The translations under genes and the position numbers were made by a program. A DNA stretch of 64,000 bases from Ceratotherium simum simum (Eukaryota > Chordata > Mammalia > Perissodactyla > Rhinocerotidae): the NCBI RefSeq assembly GCF_000283155.1, contig NW_004454177.1:29963013-30027012 (forward strand). Reading direction: 5' to 3'. How positions within the stretch are numbered: position 1 is the stretch's first letter; each line of letters opens with the position of its first letter. Below are positions 36,293-48,486 of the stretch, one piece after another. The notes under the pieces were generated by a model. The model was not told where the DNA came from. It saw only the letters and a list, made by a program, of their open reading frames with translations, and did not search any database.

Positions 36293-36553
36293 AGAGTGGT
36301 TTAACAGTTTGAAACTGTCACTATTTGCAGATGACATGATTTTATATATAGAAACCCTAAAGAATCCACCAAAAAAATTTTAGAAGTAATGAACGAATAC
36401 AGTAAAGTTGCAGGATACAAAATCAACATACAAAAATCAGTTGCATTTCTATTCACTAACAACAAAGTAGCATAAAGAGAAATTAAGAACATAATCCCAT
36501 TTAAAATTGCAACAAAAAGAGTAAAATACCTAGGAATAAATTTAACCAAAGAG

Positions 36554-36946
36554 GTGAAAGATCTGTACACTGAAAATTCTAAAACATCATTGAAAGAAAT
36601 TGAAGAAGGCACAAAGAAATGGAAAGATATTCCATGTTCTTGGATTGGAAGAGTTAACATACTTAAAATGTCCATACTTCCTAAAGCAATCTACAGATTC
36701 ATTGCAATCCCTATCAAAGTTCCAACAACATTTTTCACAGAAGCAGAACAAAGAATCCTAAAATTTATATGGAACAACAAAAGACCCCGAATAGCTAAAG
36801 GAGTCCTGAGAAAAAAGAACAAAGCTGGAGGTATCACACTCCCTGATTTCAAAATATGCTACAAAGCTATAGTGACCAAAACAGCATGGTACTGGCACAA
36901 AAACAGACACACAGATAATGGAACAGAATCGAGAGCCCAGAAATAA
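36554..36946 (+). pseudogene. L1 ORF2 thumb-region remnant
   Basis: A 130-residue frame of L1 ORF2 after the reverse transcriptase active site, with [37 protein letters not shown] and [18 protein letters not shown]. These are hallmark L1 ORF2 segments. Further frames at 37268-37627 (partly from the ERE), 37739-37993 (which holds the Cys-rich C-terminal region [21 protein letters not shown]) and 37986-38261 are parts of the same gene, separated by frameshifts and the ERE. Not functional. Confidence 0.85.
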
Positions 36947-37116
36947 ACCCACACATCTATGGGCAGCTATTTTTCGACTAGGGAGCCAAGAACATACAAT
37001 GGAGAAAGGAAAGTCTCTTCAATAAATGGTGTTGGGAAAAGTGGACAGCCACATGTAAAAGAATAAAAGTAGACCATTATCTTACACCATACACAAAAAT
37101 TAATTCAAAATGGATT

Positions 37117-37330
37117 GAAGACTTGAGGGCCAGCCTGGTGGCACAGCAGTTATGTGTGCACGCTCCGCTGCAGTGGCCCGGGATTCGCAGGTTCAGATCC
37201 CGGGCGCACACCGATGCACCGCTTGTCAAACCGTGCTGTGGCGGCGTCCTATATAAAGTAGAGGAAGATGGGCATGGATGTTAGCCCAGGGCGAATCTTC
37301 CTCACAAAGAAAAAAAAAAAAGACTTAAAT
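37117..37330 (+). mobile_element. ERE SINE inside L1
   Basis: The SINE is 37127-37320 (194 bp). It begins GGGCCAGCCTGGTGGC, contains a B-box-like GGTTCAGATCC at 37190-37200 and ends in an A-run. 'GAAGACTTGA' before and 'AAAGACTTAA' after it form a slightly degraded target duplication, and L1 ORF2 text continues across it. CpG sites such as CGCTCCGCTG are retained. Confidence 0.92.
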
Positions 37331-38497
37331 GTAAGACCTGAAACCATAAAACTTCTAGAAGAAAACACAGGCAGTATGCTCTTCAACATCAGTCTTAGAA
37401 GCATATTTTCAAGTACCATGTCTGACCGGGCAAGAGAAACAATAGAAAATATAAACAAATGTGACTACTTAAAACTAAAACGCTTCTGCACAGCAAAGGA
37501 AAACAACAACAAAATGAAAAGACGACTTAACAATTGGGAGAAGATATTTGTAAACCATATATCTGTTAAGGGGTTAATATCCAAAATATATAAAGAACTC
37601 AAACATCTCAACAACAAAAAAAACTAACAACTCAGTTAAAAAATAGGCAAAAGATCTGACCAGACATTTCTCCAAAGAAGATATACAGATGGTCAACAGG
37701 CACATAATAGATGTTCAACATCATTATCTATCAGAGAAATGCAAATCAAAACCACAATGAGATATCACCTCACCCCCATCAGAATGGCTATAATTAACAA
37801 AACAGGAAATAACAAGTGTTTGAGAGGATGTGGAGAAAACGAACTCATACACTGCCAGTGGGAGTGCAAACCGGTGCAGCCACTATGGAAAACAGTATGG
37901 AGATTCCTCAAAAAATTAATAATAGAACTACCATACGATCCAGCTATTCCACTGCTGGGTATTTACCCAAACCATGAAAACCTGAATGAGTAAAGATACA
38001 TGCACCCCTATGTTCATTGCAGCATTATTCACAATAGCCAAGACTTGGAAGCAACCTAGGTGCCCATCAACGGACAAGTGGATAAAGAAGATGTGGTATA
38101 TATACACGATGGACTATTACTCAGCCATGAAAAACAACGAAATCTGGCCATTTTTGAGGCCAAGGTCTACATGGGTAGACCTTGAGGGTATTATGCTAAG
38201 TGAAATAAGTCAGAGAGAGAAAGTCAAATACTGTATGATCTCACTCATAAATAGACAATAAAAACAACAACAATCACATAGAGACGGAGACTGAATTGTT
38301 GGTTACCAGAGGGGAAGTGGGGAAAGAGGAGGGCAAAAGAGGTAATTAGGCACATGCGTGTGGTGATGGATTATAATTAGTCTTTGGGTGGTGAACATGA
38401 TTTAATCTACACAGAAATTGAAATATAATGATGAACACCTGAAATTTATATAATGTAAACCAATGTTACCTCAATATAAAAAAAAAAAGAGTGGTTT

Positions 38498-39077
38498 GAA
38501 TCATAGAAAAAAAGAAAATCCCAATGATATTGATCCTAGAACTCTCTGATTCCCTACCCGAGCTATTAGAAACACTTACAAAATTGAATAAGGGAATTAA
38601 TTATAGCCATTTGTTAATTTCACCTTCTCTTGAACCCAAAGATCCTTGAGAAATAAAACTCAGCCAGAGAAAGTCTGAAATGGCTCCTCCAGAGGTTTGC
38701 AAGAGGCACTATGTGTAGTTGGGCAAAGCATGGGTTCTAGATCTGGACTGCCTAGGTTCAGTTCCCAGCTCTATCACTCACCTGCTATGTGACAGAAGGC
38801 AAGTTATTCAATATCTCTGTGCCTCAGTTTCCTTATCTGTAAAGTGGGGTAACAATAGTTTTTATTTCATTGGATTGTTGTGAAAAAAGAATGAGTTAAT
38901 AAAAGTAGAGCACAAAACAGCATCCGCACTCAAGAACTTTAAAATCATTAGCTATTATTATCTAAAGAAAGAGACTTCTCAGCTTTTGTGTTCCCTCAGT
39001 ATCTCTTCCCAGTTGAATCTTATGAAAGATGTTAATATCTGTATGGTGCTGCTAATTCAAAATTTCATGAAGGACTA
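38498..39077 (+). repeat. MIR SINE, sense, in otherwise unassigned sequence
   Basis: 38700-38955 is a well-preserved sense MIR: 'agcatgggttctagatctggactgcctaggttcagttcccagctct', 'gtgcctcagtttccttatctgtaaa' and 'tggattgttgtgaaa'. The rest of the interval shows no gene. The block ends where the duplicated segment begins at 39078. Confidence 0.75.
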
Positions 39078-39249
39078 TATCCAAAAGATAAATTAAAAAG
39101 TTTAAGTGGAGGCAAGACGATCTGGCAATAGGAGATTTGGGTTCTATCCCTGACTCACTAAAGACTTGTTTGACATTACAAAATCAAAGCACATCTCTTG
39201 GGCTGTCTGTCTCATTAGTTAATTAACACTTTGGAATAGGTCAGCATAC

Positions 39250-40369
39250 CCCAAAGCATGTGCTATAAGAATTTGCAGTGATGATTATATTCTTTTGAAA
39301 TATTTTCATATGCGCTTTCATAACCTATAAATTTGTGTTACTGTGTACCATCCAACCCGTTGAGTCAATGTCCTTGGTCCCCCCAGGGTGAAAGTAAATT
39401 CTGCCTGGAACTAAGTGATCCTTCTTTAGGTTTGAATCACAAAATTGACTTCATTACTTTTTCCAAATCAATCTCAAGGCAATAGTATAGAGAATAAAGT
39501 TTTGTCCCAGGAGGAAAAGGATTTCTAAAATTCTAAGCTAATCTTACATATAACAACATCAATAAAAAAGTTCTTTATGGCTGTTGGAGTGACAAAAGGG
39601 AGAGAACTCAAGTAGGGGAAGCAAGACAAGAGATGCATGTGTCAGGACATCGACCTAGTTGGGGAGTGAGGATAGGCTACAGGCTTTGCTTGTCAGATAG
39701 TTTGAGGAAAAAGTTAAAAGCTTCCCTCATGCGCCAACCTGGGGATGAAGCTTCAGGGTAGATAACAGCAACAAGTATAGTTCAGCAAAAAGCAGTCCTG
39801 AGTTTACACTCCTTAACCACCTTCAATTCTGATCTAGTGTGAAAATGCCCCAGAATTTTCCATATGCCCAAGGAGGGTAAGGTGGGGCATATGTGAAAAG
39901 CAGCTGATTAAGGAACCAATGATCCTTCCGCAGAGTGACCATGGCGAGGGAAGAGATGACCCCTTGTAATGGAATAAATAGCCTTGCTTAGGGACTAAAT
40001 GCAAGACATGTCAATATATATGAGTGTGCAGCACTAGCAAGAGCTGAGGTAAAGTCAGTTAGCAAAAGAAGGCCAAATAGCTCAACCTGGGCCAAACAAT
40101 AAACTCGAAGGTCACCAGCCACACTCCAGGAAAACCCAGCACAAGGAACCAAGGGGCCAGAGCAGTCACCCCATAGCGGAGGCTGGCAAGAATTCAGAGG
40201 AAGGAGCACAGACCCCATTGCTCCAAGAGGTGACATAAGCAACCCTATCCTTACCCATACAGCCAGATGTCAATTTGAGATTGCATAAAATATCCTCCTT
40301 TTCTACAGATTCATAATTCGTATTAGCAAATTCAAGATTTTGAGATACCCTACAGCAGAAATCTGTTCA
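39250..40369. other. No gene seen (first duplicate copy)
   Basis: No supported coding frame. The 84-residue minus-strand frame 39988-40242 has no recognisable domain, and its exact duplicate at 44738-44992 follows from the DNA duplication, not from conservation. Confidence 0.4.
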
Positions 40370-40810
40370 GATGTTTTTGACTCCTGCTATAGTTTTGTCT
40401 GCTAACCCTACTTTCCCAGGCGTTACTTTTGGTTACAGATGTCTCCCCCAAGCCACAGGGGTGGGAATACGTATCTGTACTCCATGGCACAAGAATTGGT
40501 CTAGGAATGGTCCTGTGACTCAACCAGGGTCAATCAAATCCTTCAATAGCGTTTTCTATCTTGAAGTGGTGAGGAAGAGCCCTTTGTCTTCGCTGGTTGC
40601 AAACCCCAAAAATATCAATTTGGAGCTCACTGTAGCCATTGTGTGCAAGCTATCCTGAGACATTCTACAGAGAGAAGCAAAGACCAGAGAGAAAAAGCAA
40701 GTGAGCCAAGGTTTTAAGCCTGTGGTTGATCTCTTCCCTTCCTGGTTACAATAGTTTGAGTTGGAGTTTTTGTCACTTGCAAACAAAGGATCCAAACCAA
40801 GAGGCACTTA
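40370..40810 (+). repeat. Possible MaLR-like LTR (first duplicate copy)
   Basis: Text 'cctgtgactcaaccagggtcaatcaaatcc' followed later by 'tttgagttggagtttttgtcacttgcaaacaaaggatcc' resembles the 3' half of a MaLR-type LTR. Start uncertain. The duplicate is at 45120-45560. Confidence 0.4.
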
Positions 40811-41694
40811 GGTTTTTGTTTCGGTTTGGAAAAAAACTATTAAATCAAGTAATATACTAATGGAAATGCTGATTTTAACTATGTGACATCTAAATTTTTT
40901 TTTTTTAATTTCTATGATAGGAGCAAAAGCTAGTGCTTACAAGCACAGAAAGGTGATCTCCTGGCCAGAGTAAGAAATCCCCTTCACCAGTGACAGGCAT
41001 AGTGCTATTTGTCTTTAAAATGCTATATTAATGAGAAATTTGAATCCAGACATTTTTAAATCTCCATCATTGTCCTCCATTACTTCACCATTAATGGAAA
41101 TGGCAAAAAGCTCACTAAAAATTACTTCCAGAATACGAAATGGATATTATACTGTTTAAATGGATGTCATATAAAAATAATTTGCTTTAATCATAGCACA
41201 AACGATTGCTATGATGCCATATTCATTGTGAACCTTAGGGATTTCTTCATTTAGAGTAGAATAAATTTTGACTAGGCCTAAGTGCTTTTTGCAAAAAAAT
41301 AAATCCACATAACCCAGTACATTAAAAATACAACCAGGTGTGAGTGGCTTTAAAAAAATAAATTACGTCAAGAAATATTACCCAGCTGTGTTTCAGAATT
41401 TCAAGACATCTTAAGATATATTCAGGCATTAAGGGCTCAATAATACTCAAATTATGTTTTCCTGTGTCTTTTGTCCCTAATTTAAAACCTATTTACAAGA
41501 AAACTGAAGACAAGCATGCCTGGTTACATATATTTAATTTATTAAAAAAATCTTGCTTAGTAAAATTTTTGTATGATATCATGCAGCCTTTGATATGATC
41601 ATGGAATTTTTTCAAAAGTAATTTTTTTATCCATTAAAAAAATGTAAAACATGAACATCAGAGATTTAAATTCCATTCTTGTGGGCACCTAGTT

Positions 41695-41915
41695 TAGTGG
41701 AAAAGGCCGAAGCAAGGGAGTCTGATGAAACTCAGTTCAAACCTCAGTCTTGCCAATTGAGGGGTTATGGAACCTTAAGGAAGTTAATGAACTTCTCATA
41801 ATCTCATTAGCTGATCCGTAAAATGGATATTACAAGACCTACTACATAAGAGTGTCAAGCATATTAAATGTTGTTGTAAGTGAAACTGCCTAGTGCAAAC
41901 CAGGCACTCTTTCCT
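41695..41915 (+). repeat. MIR SINE, sense (first duplicate copy)
   Basis: 'agtttagtggaaaaggccgaagc', 'cagttcaaacctcagtcttgcc', 'aacttctcataatctcattagctgatccgtaaaatgg' and 'ccaggcactc' in sense MIR order. Duplicate at 46445-46665. Confidence 0.65.
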
Positions 41916-42404
41916 CAGGCTTCTACTATTGATCCAGGAATAATGAAGGAACACACTTTACCTTCTCAGGACAGTTTTATTTCTCAAATTCTAAGTGTTT
42001 TTTGTGTGTGTGTGTGTAGTATTTAAATTCACCTTAACACAATTATGAATTCCAAAACATGTAGGTAATTCTATCAAATCACAGATGTACAGCTAGCAAA
42101 TTCAGCAAATATTTAATGGGGTTCTGTTAGGATATCCTGTGGAGTAGGTGTCTACTGACAACAGAGCCAGTCACTGTGTCCTAGATAAGTCACTCTTATT
42201 GCAAGATATCCAGCAATTCTTGGCTATTTCCTAATATTTATGTATCTTCATAATATCATTCCAATAAATTCATTTTCTGCTTATATGAAGCAGAATTGGT
42301 GGTTTTGTTTGTGATTGGGGCCTCTAAGTAATTCAGAGATATTTTGGAGTAACAAAGTAAATTTAGAGAACTGAAAAGCAAGACATAAAGCTCTTTTGAG
42401 GTTT

Positions 42405-42970
42405 AGACAGAGATCAAGATGGCAGAGTAGAAAGATCCTCAGCTCACCTTCTTCCATGAATACACCAAAACTACAACTACATATAGAACAACTATCACTG
42501 AGAACGACCTGAAGACTAGCAGAACAGATTTTCCACAGCTAAGGATATGAAGAAAAAGCCACATTGAGATAGGTGGGACGAGTGGAGACATGGTCTAGAC
42601 AGGACCCACAACCCCAGCAGAGTGACCGACAAGCAGGAGGGTTATCACAACCGCAGAGGTCCTCCCAAACAAGCAAGGGGCCAGAGCTCCACATAGGGCT
42701 CCCCAACCTGGGGGATCTGCACTGGGAAAATGAGCCTCCATAATGTCTGGCTTTGAAAAACAGCGGGGCTTATGTCCAGCCAAGCTGGAGGGCTCTAGGA
42801 AACCGAGACTCCACTCTGAAAAGGCATATGCACAAATTCACTCGCTCCAGCTCCAGCACTGAGGCAGCAGTTTGAAAAGTGCCTGGATTATATGTGAAGG
42901 AGACTCATTGACTAATTTTAGAGCATGTGCCCGAGTCATGGGGATCTATTGGAACTTTCTCCCCGAACAA
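42405..42970 (+). mobile_element. L1 5'UTR fragment (first duplicate copy)
   Basis: 'agatcaagatggcagagtagaaagatcctcagctcacc' is the classic L1M 5' start, followed by 'ctggctttgaaaaacagcggggctta', 'ctctaggaaaccgagactccactctgaaaaggc' and 'cagcagtttgaaaagtgcctgg'. Duplicate at 47155-47720. Confidence 0.75.
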
Positions 42971-42974
42971 AAAT

Positions 42975-43630
42975 GGAGGCAGATGCCATTTCTTTTTTTA
43001 TTTTTAAATATGTAATTTTTAAAAATTATTTTATTGAGGCAATATTGGCTTATAACAATGTGTAAATCTCAGGTGTACATTATTATATTTCAGTTTCTGT
43101 GTAGACTGCATCATGTTCCCCAAAAATAGTCCAGTTTTTATCCATCACTGTAGACCTGTGCCCCTTTACTCCTTTTGCCCTCCCTCTCCCTCTTCCCCTC
43201 TGATAACCACAAATCTGTTATTCTTATCTGTGTGTTTATCTTCCACATATGAGTTAAATCATACCGTATTTGTCTTTGTCTGTCTGACATTTCGCTCAGT
43301 GTAATACCCTGAAGGTCCATCCATGTTGTCACAAATGGCACAATTTTATCTTTTTATGACTGAGTACTACTCCGTTCTGTATATACACCACATCTTCTTT
43401 ATCCATTCATCCGTTGATGGGCGCTTGGGTTGCTTCTACGTCTTGGCTATCGTGAATAATTCTGCAATGAACACAGGGGTGCAGAAATCTTTTTGAGTTC
43501 AAGTTCTTTAGATAAAAACCCAGTAGTGGAATAGCTGGATAATATGGTATTTTTAACTTTTTGAGAAATCTGCATACTATTTTCCATAGAGGCTGCACCA
43601 GTTTGCATTCCCACCAACAGTATATGAGGG
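42975..43630 (-). mobile_element. Antisense L1 3' end, cut by the gap (first duplicate copy)
   Basis: Starts in a T/A-rich tail, then 'ttattgaggcaatattggcttataac' and antisense ORF2 end ('ggctgcaccagtttgcattcccaccaac'). It stops at the N run. The intact version is at 47725-50240. Confidence 0.9.
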
Positions 43631-43730
43631 NNNNNNNNNNNNNNNNNNNNNNNNNNNNNNNNNNNNNNNNNNNNNNNNNNNNNNNNNNNNNNNNNNNNNN
43701 NNNNNNNNNNNNNNNNNNNNNNNNNNNNNN
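43631..43730. other. Assembly gap, exactly 100 N
   Basis: One hundred N, the usual placeholder for a gap of unknown length. The flanking sequence predicts that about 7,771 bases equivalent to 48381-56151 are missing here. Confidence 0.97.
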
Positions 43731-43827
43731 TAAAATGAATATGTTAAGGTGAGGCCCTAATCTAATCTGACTGATGCCTCATAAGAAGAGGAAGAAACAC
43801 CAGAGGCAAGCATACAAAGAGGAAATT
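43731..43827. other. Tail-to-head duplication junction
   Basis: 43731-43825 (95 bp) matches 56152-56246 base for base as far as I read. 43826-43827 (TT) belongs to neither partner. From 43828 the sequence matches 39078 onward. So the end of one unit is joined to the start of the next with two extra bases and no evident homology at the join. Confidence 0.9.
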
Positions 43828-43859
43828 TATCCAAAAGATAAATTAAAAAGTTTAAGTGG

Positions 43860-46800
43860 AGGCAAGACGATCTGGCAATAGGAGATTTGGGTTCTATCCC
43901 TGACTCACTAAAGACTTGTTTGACATTACAAAATCAAAGCACATCTCTTGGGCTGTCTGTCTCATTAGTTAATTAACACTTTGGAATAGGTCAGCATACC
44001 CCAAAGCATGTGCTATAAGAATTTGCAGTGATGATTATATTCTTTTGAAATATTTTCATATGCGCTTTCATAACCTATAAATTTGTGTTACTGTGTACCA
44101 TCCAACCCGTTGAGTCAATGTCCTTGGTCCCCCCAGGGTGAAAGTAAATTCTGCCTGGAACTAAGTGATCCTTCTTTAGGTTTGAATCACAAAATTGACT
44201 TCATTACTTTTTCCAAATCAATCTCAAGGCAATAGTATAGAGAATAAAGTTTTGTCCCAGGAGGAAAAGGATTTCTAAAATTCTAAGCTAATCTTACATA
44301 TAACAACATCAATAAAAAAGTTCTTTATGGCTGTTGGAGTGACAAAAGGGAGAGAACTCAAGTAGGGGAAGCAAGACAAGAGATGCATGTGTCAGGACAT
44401 CGACCTAGTTGGGGAGTGAGGATAGGCTACAGGCTTTGCTTGTCAGATAGTTTGAGGAAAAAGTTAAAAGCTTCCCTCATGCGCCAACCTGGGGATGAAG
44501 CTTCAGGGTAGATAACAGCAACAAGTATAGTTCAGCAAAAAGCAGTCCTGAGTTTACACTCCTTAACCACCTTCAATTCTGATCTAGTGTGAAAATGCCC
44601 CAGAATTTTCCATATGCCCAAGGAGGGTAAGGTGGGGCATATGTGAAAAGCAGCTGATTAAGGAACCAATGATCCTTCCGCAGAGTGACCATGGCGAGGG
44701 AAGAGATGACCCCTTGTAATGGAATAAATAGCCTTGCTTAGGGACTAAATGCAAGACATGTCAATATATATGAGTGTGCAGCACTAGCAAGAGCTGAGGT
44801 AAAGTCAGTTAGCAAAAGAAGGCCAAATAGCTCAACCTGGGCCAAACAATAAACTCGAAGGTCACCAGCCACACTCCAGGAAAACCCAGCACAAGGAACC
44901 AAGGGGCCAGAGCAGTCACCCCATAGCGGAGGCTGGCAAGAATTCAGAGGAAGGAGCACAGACCCCATTGCTCCAAGAGGTGACATAAGCAACCCTATCC
45001 TTACCCATACAGCCAGATGTCAATTTGAGATTGCATAAAATATCCTCCTTTTCTACAGATTCATAATTCGTATTAGCAAATTCAAGATTTTGAGATACCC
45101 TACAGCAGAAATCTGTTCAGATGTTTTTGACTCCTGCTATAGTTTTGTCTGCTAACCCTACTTTCCCAGGCGTTACTTTTGGTTACAGATGTCTCCCCCA
45201 AGCCACAGGGGTGGGAATACGTATCTGTACTCCATGGCACAAGAATTGGTCTAGGAATGGTCCTGTGACTCAACCAGGGTCAATCAAATCCTTCAATAGC
45301 GTTTTCTATCTTGAAGTGGTGAGGAAGAGCCCTTTGTCTTCGCTGGTTGCAAACCCCAAAAATATCAATTTGGAGCTCACTGTAGCCATTGTGTGCAAGC
45401 TATCCTGAGACATTCTACAGAGAGAAGCAAAGACCAGAGAGAAAAAGCAAGTGAGCCAAGGTTTTAAGCCTGTGGTTGATCTCTTCCCTTCCTGGTTACA
45501 ATAGTTTGAGTTGGAGTTTTTGTCACTTGCAAACAAAGGATCCAAACCAAGAGGCACTTAGGTTTTTGTTTCGGTTTGGAAAAAAACTATTAAATCAAGT
45601 AATATACTAATGGAAATGCTGATTTTAACTATGTGACATCTAAATTTTTTTTTTTTAATTTCTATGATAGGAGCAAAAGCTAGTGCTTACAAGCACAGAA
45701 AGGTGATCTCCTGGCCAGAGTAAGAAATCCCCTTCACCAGTGACAGGCATAGTGCTATTTGTCTTTAAAATGCTATATTAATGAGAAATTTGAATCCAGA
45801 CATTTTTAAATCTCCATCATTGTCCTCCATTACTTCACCATTAATGGAAATGGCAAAAAGCTCACTAAAAATTACTTCCAGAATACGAAATGGATATTAT
45901 ACTGTTTAAATGGATGTCATATAAAAATAATTTGCTTTAATCATAGCACAAACGATTGCTATGATGCCATATTCATTGTGAACCTTAGGGATTTCTTCAT
46001 TTAGAGTAGAATAAATTTTGACTAGGCCTAAGTGCTTTTTGCAAAAAAATAAATCCACATAACCCAGTACATTAAAAATACAACCAGGTGTGAGTGGCTT
46101 TAAAAAAATAAATTACGTCAAGAAATATTACCCAGCTGTGTTTCAGAATTTCAAGACATCTTAAGATATATTCAGGCATTAAGGGCTCAATAATACTCAA
46201 ATTATGTTTTCCTGTGTCTTTTGTCCCTAATTTAAAACCTATTTACAAGAAAACTGAAGACAAGCATGCCTGGTTACATATATTTAATTTATTAAAAAAA
46301 TCTTGCTTAGTAAAATTTTTGTATGATATCATGCAGCCTTTGATATGATCATGGAATTTTTTCAAAAGTAATTTTTTTATCCATTAAAAAAATGTAAAAC
46401 ATGAACATCAGAGATTTAAATTCCATTCTTGTGGGCACCTAGTTTAGTGGAAAAGGCCGAAGCAAGGGAGTCTGATGAAACTCAGTTCAAACCTCAGTCT
46501 TGCCAATTGAGGGGTTATGGAACCTTAAGGAAGTTAATGAACTTCTCATAATCTCATTAGCTGATCCGTAAAATGGATATTACAAGACCTACTACATAAG
46601 AGTGTCAAGCATATTAAATGTTGTTGTAAGTGAAACTGCCTAGTGCAAACCAGGCACTCTTTCCTCAGGCTTCTACTATTGATCCAGGAATAATGAAGGA
46701 ACACACTTTACCTTCTCAGGACAGTTTTATTTCTCAAATTCTAAGTGTTTTTTGTGTGTGTGTGTGTAGTATTTAAATTCACCTTAACACAATTATGAAT

Positions 46801-47154
46801 TCCAAAACATGTAGGTAATTCTATCAAATCACAGATGTACAGCTAGCAAATTCAGCAAATATTTAATGGGGTTCTGTTAGGATATCCTGTGGAGTAGGTG
46901 TCTACTGACAACAGAGCCAGTCACTGTGTCCTAGATAAGTCACTCTTATTGCAAGATATCCAGCAATTCTTGGCTATTTCCTAATATTTATGTATCTTCA
47001 TAATATCATTCCAATAAATTCATTTTCTGCTTATATGAAGCAGAATTGGTGGTTTTGTTTGTGATTGGGGCCTCTAAGTAATTCAGAGATATTTTGGAGT
47101 AACAAAGTAAATTTAGAGAACTGAAAAGCAAGACATAAAGCTCTTTTGAGGTTT
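43860..47154. repeat. Left part of second copy: MIR, LTR-like and unassigned sequence
   Basis: MIR-like text at 43865-44000, possible LTR at 45120-45560, MIR at 46445-46665, GT run at 46754-46767. No gene; the frames at 44738-44992, 45121-45408 and 45306-45557 are exact repeats of those in the first copy and show no domain. Confidence 0.7.
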
Positions 47155-47720
47155 AGACAGAGATCAAGATGGCAGAGTAGAAAGATCCTCAGCTCACCTT
47201 CTTCCATGAATACACCAAAACTACAACTACATATAGAACAACTATCACTGAGAACGACCTGAAGACTAGCAGAACAGATTTTCCACAGCTAAGGATATGA
47301 AGAAAAAGCCACATTGAGATAGGTGGGACGAGTGGAGACATGGTCTAGACAGGACCCACAACCCCAGCAGAGTGACCGACAAGCAGGAGGGTTATCACAA
47401 CCGCAGAGGTCCTCCCAAACAAGCAAGGGGCCAGAGCTCCACATAGGGCTCCCCAACCTGGGGGATCTGCACTGGGAAAATGAGCCTCCATAATGTCTGG
47501 CTTTGAAAAACAGCGGGGCTTATGTCCAGCCAAGCTGGAGGGCTCTAGGAAACCGAGACTCCACTCTGAAAAGGCATATGCACAAATTCACTCGCTCCAG
47601 CTCCAGCACTGAGGCAGCAGTTTGAAAAGTGCCTGGATTATATGTGAAGGAGACTCATTGACTAATTTTAGAGCATGTGCCCGAGTCATGGGGATCTATT
47701 GGAACTTTCTCCCCGAACAA
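47155..47720 (+). mobile_element. L1 5'UTR fragment (second copy)
   Basis: Same as 42405-42970. It is in the same orientation as the L1 at 50250-54853 and could be that element's 5' end, with the minus-strand L1 at 47725-50240 inserted between. That link is an inference. Confidence 0.7.
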
Positions 47721-48156
47721 AAATGGAGGCAGATGCCATTTCTTTTTTTATTTTTAAATATGTAATTTTTAAAAATTATTTTATTGAGGCAATATTGGCT
47801 TATAACAATGTGTAAATCTCAGGTGTACATTATTATATTTCAGTTTCTGTGTAGACTGCATCATGTTCCCCAAAAATAGTCCAGTTTTTATCCATCACTG
47901 TAGACCTGTGCCCCTTTACTCCTTTTGCCCTCCCTCTCCCTCTTCCCCTCTGATAACCACAAATCTGTTATTCTTATCTGTGTGTTTATCTTCCACATAT
48001 GAGTTAAATCATACCGTATTTGTCTTTGTCTGTCTGACATTTCGCTCAGTGTAATACCCTGAAGGTCCATCCATGTTGTCACAAATGGCACAATTTTATC
48101 TTTTTATGACTGAGTACTACTCCGTTCTGTATATACACCACATCTTCTTTATCCAT

Positions 48157-48486
48157 TCATCCGTTGATGGGCGCTTGGGTTGCTTCTACGTCTTGGCTAT
48201 CGTGAATAATTCTGCAATGAACACAGGGGTGCAGAAATCTTTTTGAGTTCAAGTTCTTTAGATAAAAACCCAGTAGTGGAATAGCTGGATAATATGGTAT
48301 TTTTAACTTTTTGAGAAATCTGCATACTATTTTCCATAGAGGCTGCACCAGTTTGCATTCCCACCAACAGTATATGAGGGCTCTCTTTTCTCCACATCCT
48401 CTCCAACACTTGTTATTTCTTGTCTTGTTAATTATAGCCATTCTGATGGGTGTGAGGTGATATCTCATTGTAGTTTTGATTTGCAT
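48157..48486 (-). pseudogene. L1 ORF2 C-terminal remnant
   Basis: A 109-residue minus-strand frame of the Cys-rich ORF2 C-terminus: [18 protein letters not shown], then NKCWRGCG and [16 protein letters not shown]. The Cys residues of this segment contribute to RNA binding in L1 ORF2. Broken from the upstream ORF2 frame by frameshifts. Confidence 0.85.

Larger units (their letters stand above)
36293..38497 (+). mobile_element. 5'-truncated L1 with 10-bp target duplication, hosts an ERE
   Basis: The L1 spans 36303-38487. AGAGTGGTTT flanks it at 36293-36302 and 38488-38497. It starts just before the reverse transcriptase FADD box (36321-36335), runs through the ORF2 C-terminus and 3'UTR, and ends in an A-run. 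Its 3'UTR matches that at 1-276. An ERE at 37127-37320 lies inside. About 2 kb of L1 excluding the ERE, a typical truncated copy. Confidence 0.9.
39078..43630. repeat. First (partial) copy of tandem duplication
   Basis: 4,553 bp that matches 43828-48380 at a constant offset of 4750. I noticed no substitution, and the GT microsatellite near 42004 and the poly-T near 40896 have the same lengths in both. Within it: MIR-like text at 39115-39250, a MaLR-like LTR at 40370-40810, MIR at 41695-41910, L1 5'UTR at 42405-42965 and an antisense L1 3' end at 42975-43630. It ends at a run of N. Confidence 0.95.

Noticed and set aside
39988..45557. Frames of 84, 95 and 83 residues that occur twice with identical sequence (40.0-40.8 kb and 44.7-45.6 kb), as a possible gene pair
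   Set aside because: All surrounding non-coding DNA is equally identical, so identity reflects the recent duplication. No domain, splice structure or coding bias was seen.
39078..48380. Explanation of the two copies as an ordinary interspersed repeat family
   Set aside because: The copies include unrelated elements (MIR, LTR, L1 5'UTR, antisense L1 3' end) in one unbroken order, plus non-repeat DNA, which only a segmental duplication or an assembly error can give.
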